From assembly GCA_018806985.1 (NCBI GenBank), contig JADANN010000251.1, forward strand, positions 1,573,501-1,637,500: DNA of 64,000 nt, written 5' to 3'. Both the position numbers and the translations under genes were made by a program. The first letter of the stretch is position 1, and each line of letters opens with the position of its first letter. Source of the DNA: Angiostrongylus vasorum. Lineage: Eukaryota > Nematoda > Chromadorea > Rhabditida > Metastrongylidae. The notes below the pieces were generated by a model. It saw nothing but the letters and a program-made list of their open reading frames with translations. It made no database searches and was not told the DNA's origin. Below are positions 55,795-64,000 of the stretch, piece by piece.

Positions 55795-56000
55795 CCACAA
55801 GGATGCTGAGATGATCAAAATTGGGAACCTCAGGCGTGCTTCGAACCCCGCAATTATCTTTTCCTAAAGTTCACGTGCTATTTACCACATCAACAGGGGC
55901 GTTTGCTTCGTTTGCTTTGCCTTTCTCTCAGCTAGTCTTTTACCGTACTGATGCTATCAACAACCACTTCTCAAAACTGACTAGAAGTCAGGCGAAGCAA
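55795..56000 (-). mobile_element. SINE-2 relic
   Basis: Minus orientation: GATGCTGAGATGATC, B box complement GCTTCGAACCCCG, GCCTTTCTCTCAGCTAGTC. The 112-codon plus-strand frame over it is fortuitous. Confidence 0.55.
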
Positions 56001-56379
56001 GGACCACGGATGGTGCACTGGATAACACGTAATCTCCAAGAACGAGTGATAGCAGCTTCAAAACGAGTCAGAGATTCCGAGTTTTTGTCACATTTCAGCA
56101 CCCTTGCGGTTGTATTTCACATAGCATCTTACCATGAAAAAACAATAGGCAGTAAATAAAAGTCAGAACAATTTGAAATCCACCTAAACAAAAACTTAAC
56201 ATGTTTTATCTTTTATTTTCCATTAACGACACATTCAATCGGATAGATCTGCTGTCAAAATCATTTTCAAAACCTAAATTTTACGGGGTTGCTCTCAAAA
56301 GCAATTATTTTTAGGGATCTTGCTGTTACCATACTGGACTGGTAGCACATTGGTAGTGATACCACTCTCTATTTCTAAA
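56001..56379. other. No recognised feature
   Basis: Unique sequence. Confidence 0.35.
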
Positions 56380-56640
56380 GCGCGTGTGGCGTAGTGGTCG
56401 GAGGCGCACACGTGGAATCGATCCACCCATCCCTCCAGGATCGGCAAATTGGTACCAGACTTGTCTGTAAGCATACCAGCACTGGCTCGATACATGGGTA
56501 GGCCACCACGAGTCATTGTAAAGGCTAGATATGCATTCAGCTACCTCCAAACGATACTTGATTAAGTCGAATACATTGCGTATCCTTCAGGGATCGATTA
56601 ACGCCGACAGCTCTATGCTTTATCTTTATTATACCGCTCC
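56380..56640 (+). mobile_element. SINE-1 copy with head deletion
   Basis: A box TGGCGTAGTGGTCGG, B box GGAATCGATCC, then about 30 bp of the head-to-body region is missing; 3' end GGGATCGATTAACGCCGACA. Confidence 0.8.
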
Positions 56641-56689
56641 CTATGAGTAAGACCTGGGAAAGCTTTAGCAGAGCTATTGGAGAAAATAG

Positions 56690-56860
56690 TGTAAAAGAAA
56701 AATGAATAAAGGTAGAGAAAACCAGTTCGACTAGCATTCAACGACATTCATGGACTTCATCAGTTGGCAACTGAACCCCCATGCAAATCCGAAGGTATTT
56801 GCGGATAATGGATCCAAGAAAACCGGTCGAATGGAATTCGTGCTGGGAGGATCATAGTGT
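56690..56860 (+). mobile_element. SINE-3 3' part
   Basis: CATTCAACGACATTCATGG, CCATGCAAATCCGAAGG, TTTGCGGATAATGGATCC, in the order seen at 60.6 kb. Confidence 0.6.
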
Positions 56861-57239
56861 ATTATGGTGGATCATGTAACAAACAGGATAAAAACTTTGT
56901 TGTTAACACTATTATTTTCCGGACTAACATTACGTGATCAAAGTAATTAGCCATGTAACTGAGAGCCCAGTTGAATCTAGGACATGGAAGGTGGATTTTG
57001 GAAAAAACAGCAACCCTTTGGTTCTCATGTGATGACATTGTACTGATATCAGCATTTACACGTATTGTAAACAATTGTCCATATATATAGCAAGACTGTA
57101 TTTTTTTCCGGAAAGGCCAATAGCAGCGATTCTTGTGAATCTACAATAATCAACTGATAAAAACCTAGACACACTTTGTTTTTATAACTCTCATAGAGCT
57201 ATTTCGTGGTCACAATGGCAGAGTCATGGTTTTCTGAAA
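56861..57239. other. No recognised feature
   Basis: Unique sequence. Confidence 0.35.
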
Positions 57240-57627
57240 TTTGGCTCAAGTCTATTTTTTCATTTTATACGATCCGTCTTCACGTCTACTTTGCGGAACC
57301 TACCACTTCGCACATTTGCCTCGTTTCCTCGCATCCATTATCCACGAAGATCTTCCAACTTTTTATGTGTGGCTTGGACTGCTGCTTGAGGATTTCCATT
57401 TAATCGTGAATGTCGTAGAACGCTAGTCAAGTCCATTCTCCTTGAAGTACTGAGATAGCCGGGCTGGATCGTTCCCGAATGGATTGCAGACAGCTGTTTT
57501 TCCCGGACAAATTCGATACCAATCTCCCGACCCCAAAGGCATGAAGGGCTTGGTTGGCTAGAGCGGAATCGAACTAGCACCATGCTAGTGATGACCGACA
57601 TCACACCACTGTGCTATCCGCCCCATC
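57240..57627 (-). mobile_element. SINE-3 copy forming the F-box gene's 3' flank
   Basis: Starts GGGGCGGATAGCACAGTGG at 57627 (A box), B box AGTTCGATTCC, then TTTGGGGTCGGGAGATTGG and CGTGGATAATGGATGCGAG. It begins 11 bp past the F-box gene's stop codon, same strand, so any 3' UTR must run through it. Confidence 0.85.
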
Positions 57628-57637
57628 TTGGGTCAAG

Positions 57638-60600
57638 TTAAAACATTAAAAATGGTTCTGTGAAAAATATCAAATGTTTCGACATCATTCCGCGACCGGA
57701 CGTTGCTATAAGCCTCATCTCGACATTTAAGGACATCTTTTCTTTACGATGGGATGGTGATCCATCGCAGTTATACAAGAGGAACTTGTATATGTATAAC
57801 TGTACTACATTTTTTATAACCGAAAGGACCATACTATACTGTAGAAGAGCTCAGGGTTCAACACTGTGTTTTCCAACTAGTGCGTTTTGTTTCCAACTCT
57901 TATTCTCCTTACATTATATTGACCAATCAAGAAAAGGACGGTAAAAACATCTTAAGAATGCGACCCTTCCAATGGCCTCTCTGGCCAATATACCGTTAGG
58001 GACGATCTGCTGGTATAACTCAGAGCACAGAAACGCTGGTTTCCTTGCATCACATCCTATCCTGCGCACTTGTTTAAGAAACATCTTTTAAAATTATTAA
58101 TTCTTCTTCTTTTTGTAATTACTACGACGAGCCAACTCTAAGGTCTACTGCCATATGGGTCATTCATTCACTGACCTTTCCAAGTATTACGAAAAGCTAG
58201 ACGTATAAGAATGAAATATGTAGGAGGATTGAAATTACCTTCATTGTAGGACCAGTACATATGTTTTTTTCGAATAGGAAAAGACCTTACCACATATGGA
58301 TGTCTGGCTTGAACAGTATAGATCATCAGTCCATAGCTGTCCCTCCGAAAGTGGCAGTTTAATCCCCGTTTCTGGCATTCCGCTTCGAATTCTGGTCCTT
58401 TGATGGCCGTACATCGTCTCATTGTACAAATGCGCGACCGAATGCTCCCTGATTCGGCTGCTAATGCGAACCAATCCTCAAAAAACACCTACTAGTAATT
58501 AATAGCTATATACTTACTTGATACTTGAATTGCCCGTCCTCACTAGTTGTGCAGGCCTCAGCACAAACTCTATTTTTCGGAAATTTGCTGGTTAAGCCAT
58601 TGTGGTTCTCTGGAATCCTGAGCTCAGCCTGGCCAAAGTCTGCCCTAGGTCTTCACCACCACAAGCAGTCGCAGCCTTTGTGGATCAGAAGGGAGAGGAC
58701 GGCAGTGGATCCAGGTATTGTTTACTTTTAGCTAGGCTTCCTGATGAAAACGCCGGACTCCTCAGATTAGAAGACCCTGCCAAGAGGACAGATCCCCCCG
58801 CTGTACATCGCAGCCCGACACCCAGGAACATCTCCCAGCCACGACGAGGCGGTAAACCGCTGGGAAGTACTAGCTATATACGCCAAGATATAATCATACA
58901 CATATAAGAAGAGACGATATCGGTTCCAATACTTCTGGTCGTCGTCATAAATTACGAGAAATTTGCAGTATTTCCAGCAAATATTACCATGGCCAATTGT
59001 TACCACTTTTAATCAATTCTCAATGCAGCACCACAAAAACAATTTTGACGACGCAGTTCTACAAATATAACAAACCTCTGCATAACGGCATACCATCGGT
59101 GTCGTGACGCTACAGCTATCAAGTATCAGTGTGGGAAAGTTCTTCTTTTCTGCGAACCTCCGCAATGACTCGTCCCCAAGTTGCAGTCGTGTGTTTGGAC
59201 GATTGGGCCAGAAGCTAACACCGTCAATCATTACACTACGGACTTTCGCCGCATTCAGTTGTGCCAAATGTGCGTCAGTAACACTATCTTCTTGCATTCC
59301 TGTTGATTCACATAACTGGAAACGTTACAGTAGGAATGAGCCGGCAATGCAAAAGATACGGATCGACCGTCAAATTGTGGCTTGGTTGCCGATCAATACG
59401 CATGTTTTACATTAACTCGTCATTTGATCTTGATAATGATAAATCGCATGTTGTCCATGAAACGAAATTTCTCTACGTATCGTTAAAATGATGACAACTG
59501 TACCTACCTCCAACACTTCGATGTATTTGGCAACAGGTGTGAGAAGTCGATGAAGCGTATAAGTGTTTGCATACCAAAAATCAACCACTTGCAGCGAGAG
59601 ATGTGTCACCGATGATAAATCGCACATGGACAATTGGATACAGAGAAAATCGACGACTAAGTCCGTAAGGTTTAGATTCTGAAATTGCAAAAAAAAACTT
59701 TACAACAATCACATGCTTATATTCCCGCCACAGCCGATTGCTACAAACAGGCAAAAGATGAGCTTTCTTTGGCTCTGCTGGGATGCCAGGCGCATCCAGT
59801 AGGCTTCCAATTTCCAATGATGTCGTTCTAAGGTTTCCGGTGTAAGGATAGAGATTAGGTGTAATACCGTGGATACACCGTAAAGTACATGGGATGGATA
59901 CAGTCCTTACTAGACTGTCGGGGTCTCTCGAAGAAGATATAGAACTTCTTCGTGAGACTAAATCTTGAGTCTTTTCCCACGTCCTTCTAAATCATTTGGT
60001 TGCAAATTCCTGACAGTATCAGGTTATCAGGATAGAAGATGGTACATACAAACACTCCAAACCACTCATACACCTATATGAGACAGCATAAATATGACAG
60101 CATATCTTATATACTGTAGATTAAAAACTTTTATGGAGTTCATTCTTCATCAGTTTTTAATTTACAGTATTCTCAAAATTTCATCTAAAAAGTATGGTCA
60201 ATGATGTCAAATTTCTACAAACACCCAGAGTTTGTCCTTTTTACGCTGAACACTTGTCATGCGCTCTAATAAGTAAAATTGCTTAAATTATAGATCTATA
60301 TCATAATAACTATACCTCACGTTTGGGGAAAATATATTTGTGTTATTTATAAATCGAAAATTAAGAGCACGGACAGCACAGTGGTTAGGGATACAGTGCA
60401 GGACTATAAGCACTATAACCACGAGTCCGATCCCACGCCTAGCTAACGAAGCTACGTGCCCCGTTCCTCCGGGTCGGCAAATCGGTATCAGGATGGCCTG
60501 GGCAAGGTCCCTTCGAACCTTCAAGGCCCGTGACAGCTTGTGATGACTACCCTGAGGGCTCGAGAATGCCCTATCACAGGTATCTCAGCACTACAAGGAA

Positions 60601-62521
60601 TACCAAGTCGATCTGTATTTAACGACGTTCATAAGAAAACAAAGTCATCGAGAGGTCGTCAAACCCACATGCAAATCCGAAGACCTTCGTGGATCATGCA
60701 TGTGGGAAAACAAAGAAAACAAAGTTAACAACGACAAAAAAACCTTTGGGTCAGTTGATCGTTAATGTACGTACAACTCAACAATTCGCAAAGTTTTCGA
60801 TTTCAAACGACTGAAATTAGTGAAATGAAATGATCACCCGCAGAAAAATCCGGTTGATTCTTAACCGGGGAAAACTGTAGCTTAGCCGCATGCGACGTTG
60901 CATCGTAGCGTACGACACGATCATACTCACGGACCGTTGCTCATCGTAGTTCACTCGTCGAAATTCGAGCGCATCATACGATAGGCCAGTGATTATCAGA
61001 CGGGACAGCTACAACAAAACAAGCTGAGAAAGGGCTTATATTCAATAAAATCCACTTCCCAGTCTCCATTAAAAGAAAGGTCAGAACATCGGTAACTGGT
61101 AACACATTGGTAACACAAAGGTGTTCGCAAGGAGCCGAATTTTCAACATCATACATACCTTAAATGTATGCAACTTTTTAGTTTCCAGCAAAAGTTTATC
61201 GGCGATTTGTTGCCATCGACTGCAAACCATGCGACACTCGCACATCGTCGAAGTGTCTAGCTGCCTCATTATTTTGAAAAGTAATTCGGTAGGTAGGTAC
61301 TAAAAGACCTTAAATCTGATCCTGAAAATCATGACGAATTAAGTGCATTCGAATGACATTCACAGCTTCCCAATATTTAAGATTAGTGCGTCATGGAGGC
61401 ACCATGAAAACCTGGTGCTCGTCATGAAACGTGTTATCGCGATGATGATTAGGAGTATCTGGCATCATGCAAGTGAGTGAAGGAATCCGGGTATCCAACG
61501 TACGAAGATGTCCACAGGTCAAGGATGCTGCCAATCACGCTAAGATTTCGAAAATCTGGTGGGTTAGACATATATATACTGCATCTTTTTGAGAATTATT
61601 AAACAAACGCTACTATTGATTTGATTCTTACGGTCTAAGTCTTGCAGAAAAAAAAAACGTTCTTCGTGCCTAGTGTGCTAAAAGAACGCGCTGAGAAACC
61701 TTTGGCGGTGGATGTCTTTCACGATCACCATGAGTTCTAGCGCAGATGAATTCTTAGCTAAGCTCATGAATCAAAATGTTGATGTCTTCTTGGTTTTTGT
61801 GAAATTGCAGAAAAGATAGACGCTCCGCTGTATACCTCAAGGATATATCGGAAACACACAGCCTTGCTACGACGCAGCCGCCAAGGAAAAATATTCGTAG
61901 CGAGACGAAATAACACTCTAAAGCACACGTCATCCCTTAGTTTTTCAAAGCTTGTTAAGTTCTAAAAACATTTGTAAACATTTGATCATAAGAGTGGGCA
62001 CGCGGAAAGCGCAGTGGTTAAAGATGGAGAGCACAACAATCAGGTAACCACAGGTCCAGGGTCAGCAACTGCTACCAGTCTTGACTGTGTGAACGTAAGA
62101 AGTCGAGACCGAACCTATTCACATACTTGAAGATCTTCGAAGATGACGGAAAGTTGCAACATAATAAAACCAACGAAAAATGTTTTGGGTTCCCCACAAT
62201 ACCGGGTAGGAGTTGCAGCGAAAAGAGCTATAGTAATGTTAACGGCCGCTTCTCCAGTGTGTCAACATTGAAGAGATGTGAATTGCGGTGCGATAATTCC
62301 CTTCGCTCACTAGACCTTCTTCCACTATCCAATGAATGTTTTCATTTAAACCACGAAACTGTGAAAAAGTAGAAATACTCACATCATACGAGTGGATGGC
62401 TTCTTCCTCCATTCTTCTTCTCGTGTAGTTTTCTAGCTCATTTTGAAGCAGATAATAAATAGCGGCCAGACAAATTCTTTTTAGTGGTCGCTCAGGATCA
62501 TCTACTGAACCTTGTTCTACT
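57638..62521 (-). CDS. F-box protein with LRR-like C-terminal part (seven exons, 5' end not found)
   Basis: Minus-strand exons: 62383-62521, 61159-61299, 60931-61008, 59508-59678, 59076-59315 (or to 59094), 58291-58488, 57638-57838. Every junction after the first exon is phase 0 and has AG/GT borders (for example TCTTTTAG, GCAATTTCAG, GTATGT, GTGAGT, GTAAGG). About 388 residues. Exon 2 is an F-box: LPTELLFKIMRQLDTSTMCE, then CRMVCSRWQQIADKLLLETK. Exon 3 reads LSRLIITGLSYDALEFRRVN. Exons 4-5 carry leucine-rich strands (NLTDLVVDFLCIQLSMCDL; LAQLNAAKVRSVMIDGVSF; PTLILDSCSVTT). Exons 6-7 finish with RRCTAIKGPEFEAECQKRG and SLNVEMRLIATSGRGM. F-box proteins bind SKP1 and bring substrates to SCF ubiquitin ligases; nematodes have large, fast-evolving sets. 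Introns carry an RTE-tailed element and SINEs. The first coding exon is unresolved. A frame at 59700-59830 might be one more exon. Confidence 0.85.
58505..58870 (-). mobile_element. RTE-tailed short element in F-box intron
   Basis: Tail TACTTGATACTTGAATTGCC at left, 5' hairpin GGCTGGGAG with CTTCCCAGC at right. It lies between exons 5 and 6, in the gene's own orientation. Confidence 0.8.
60364..60735 (+). mobile_element. SINE-3 copy in F-box intron
   Basis: A box GGACAGCACAGTGG, B box GAGTCCGATCCC, then CCGGGTCGGCAAATCGG, TAACGACGTTCATAAG and GACCTTCGTGGATCATG. Antisense to the gene. Confidence 0.75.
61994..62130 (+). mobile_element. SINE-1-type head fragment in F-box intron
   Basis: GGGCACGCGGAAAGCGCAGT with A box, B-box region CAGGTCCAGGGTC, then CAACTGCTACCAGTC. 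The 3' half is missing. Confidence 0.55.
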
Positions 62522-63044
62522 CTGAACAATTTTAAACTTCACTCCTATAATTCAGTCAATTCCACGGTGAACACACTTTACCATCTTTCCTTTTCTTTCA
62601 GGTTCCAGTAATTTCTTAAAATCTTAGCAAACGAACTGCACAACAAGAACGGCTGTTCTGTATGATCTTCTATAATTTTGCGCAACAAGCTCATTTGTTC
62701 GAAATGATGAAATCTATCCACTGATGCACATATCCAAAGCAAAGTTTAACCTTAAATCTGTTAGAAAAGCTACGCTAAAGCTCTGAACATTGCTCCTCGA
62801 TTCGTGATTTTTTTGTTCTTTTTGTAGGAAAAATTAGTACTTGATACTTGATGTCGGAAATTTTACAAAGTATAAATCACAACGGCCTTCGTTTCACGCC
62901 ACATCCATAGTATGACATCACTTTTAAAGGAACATTTCAGACAGAAACAAACTGCAACTCAAAACATTTAATAGCTCCTTATTTTAACACACTGCTATGT
63001 TATATAGGAGTGAAAGCGACCACATAAATTTTTAACTGTACTTC
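62522..63044. other. F-box gene upstream region; nothing called
   Basis: Minus strand has a frame MSLLRKIIEDHTEQPF near 62600-62700 ending in a GTAAAG donor in the right phase, but joining it to 62521 makes TGA. The first exon may therefore be elsewhere. Confidence 0.35.
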
Positions 63045-63335
63045 TTAAAGCCCGTGAGGCAGAGTGGTGCTCATAGCATAGCAGCATAAGTAAACACCCG
63101 TGTTCGTTGCGTTGATCCGATGCCCTGAACTTACGAAGCATTCCTTCACTTCGGGATTCCTGGCAAACCAACGCCATCCTTATGCAGATGAACAAAAGCT
63201 TTAGCTTGACCGATCGGTTAGCACCGTATGTGGTGATATAGGTCAACTATACGTTGAATTCCTTCCACAATGCCTAATGAAATCGAATGCATAAATCGAA
63301 TCTAAGAGACTATTCAACGCCAAACTTTGTTTTCC
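63045..63335 (+). mobile_element. SINE-1-type copy (diverged)
   Basis: A box GAGGCAGAGTGGTGC, B box GCGTTGATCCG, ATGCCTAATGAAATCGAATG near the 3' end and ACTATTCAACGCCAAAC at the end. Confidence 0.65.
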
Positions 63336-63624
63336 GTTTTTCGTACTTAATTGCTACTACTTGTTAACCACTAGTATGCTAAATTTGAGTTTGATCTAAT
63401 CGTCGTTGAGTTAAAAAAATCTCCCTTTATTATTCTCCAACCTATCGTGATAACCTGTCTGTCGAACAGAGCAATCTCAAGCTGTTAAGCTGGAAAATAG
63501 TTCCAAATTTCCACACAGAAATCAAGTTAGGAATGATGTTACACCGGTGAGGTTGATGCTGTTCAAAAAAAAAAAAAAACCCATTCGCAAAGAAGTAAAC
63601 CTAATTTCAATCCTCTAAGGCATG

Positions 63625-63895
63625 TGATGAACAACCCAGAACACAACTACAATGATGCTGATATATTTGCAAAATTCTGGACAGCAGGTATCTGCAGCGG
63701 GGATCGAACCTCGTTATTACCCTTTCCGGGGGAATACGTCTTCACCACCACACCATGCGTGTCCTTTGTTTCGCCTTTCTCTCAGCCGTGTTTCATAGGA
63801 GCTATCAGCAATTATCCGTCAACGGGATTGATCTGGGGAGCACAAATAGACAATGAATACAGTTAAGCTCAAGCTATAGTATAAATCCCAATGTA
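63625..63895 (-). mobile_element. SINE-2 copy, near full length
   Basis: Reads in reverse from ACAACTACAATGATGCTG through GGGGATCGAACCTCG (B box), CACCACCACACCATG (A box) to GATTGATCTGGGGAGCAC. The head GGTTCGATCCCC is the most tRNA-like of this family. Confidence 0.8.
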
Positions 63896-64000
63896 ATTAC
63901 TTTTTATTTACTGCCTATTTTTTCACGGCAGGGTATGATGTGAAATCTAACTACAATGATGCTGTACCTGCGGTCCGGAGTTTTGCAAACATCTCAGCAT
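63896..64000. mobile_element. SINE-2 inverted junction, cut by window end
   Basis: SINE-2 3' part in minus orientation to TACAATGATGCTG, then directly TACCTGCGGTCCGGAGTTTT in plus orientation. Looks like a third inverted SINE-2 of the kind seen at 23.5 kb. Confidence 0.6.

Noticed and set aside
62558..62700. Frame MSLLRKIIEDHTEQPF as first exon of the F-box gene
   Set aside because: Phase fits, but the join creates TGA at the junction.

Overview
The window looks like nuclear DNA from a nematode, probably a clade V (strongylid or hookworm-like) species. The evidence is indirect: host exons are short with T-rich acceptors ending in CAG or TAG and GTGAGT or GTATGT donors, the one well-resolved host gene is an F-box gene of nematode type, and the dispersed repeats are RTE-type LINEs, Penelope-like elements (PLEs) and several tRNA-derived SINE families. 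There is no operon structure, rRNA or CRISPR, and I found no convincing tRNA gene. Host coding DNA is sparse and most recognisable sequence is transposon remains.

Layout. 1-4425 is a PLE copy, minus strand, interrupted by a 1.63 kb inverted insertion made from an intron-less coiled-coil coding sequence; at its 5' end it is joined head-to-head to a plus-strand PLE 3' end. 4.6-7.3 kb holds a SINE and a decayed RTE LINE (RTE1). 7.8-12.2 kb holds two exons of a host minus-strand gene, with an RTE-tailed short element and a second RTE family (RTE2) in the intron. 13-18.7 kb holds SINEs, TA microsatellites and a frameshifted host-like ORF. 18.7-20.7 kb is a second inverted PLE copy. 21.9-24.0 kb holds microsatellites and nested SINEs. 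25.5-27.1 kb is a plus-strand PLE with reverse transcriptase (RT), GIY-YIG endonuclease and 3' end. 27.8-42.7 kb holds scattered SINEs and three RTE2 fragments plus a possible host terminal exon. 42.8-43.1 kb is a broken ABC-transporter nucleotide-binding domain. 44.5-51.9 kb is PLE-rich: one copy has a 13-bp target duplication, another is split by a 0.7 kb insertion. A BTB-domain fragment lies at 51 kb. 53.7-57.6 kb holds RTE1 and SINE pieces. 57.6-62.5 kb is a seven-exon F-box gene on the minus strand. The right end is SINE sequence.

Most notable. (1) Every PLE 3' end carries a short block with the core of a hammerhead ribozyme (CTGAAGA, short stem II, GAAAC, GTC, pairing flanks). Two unrelated repeats at 24.6 and 29.4 kb keep the same layout with a different stem II, which argues for selection on RNA structure. 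Hammerhead motifs in PLEs are already known from published work; the local family and its details may not be. (2) Three insertions of different content (a PLE, a host coiled-coil coding sequence, a SINE) have exact 12-13 bp target duplications, and two of them are inverted dimers, like the PLE copies themselves. This suggests, as inference, that the PLE machinery copies other RNAs in trans. (3) A 0.4 kb element shares its 3' end and tail with RTE1, as expected of a nonautonomous RTE partner.

Limits: splice sites and element ends were read by eye, and all family names are local working names (SINE-1/2/3, RTE1/2, PLE-A to H).
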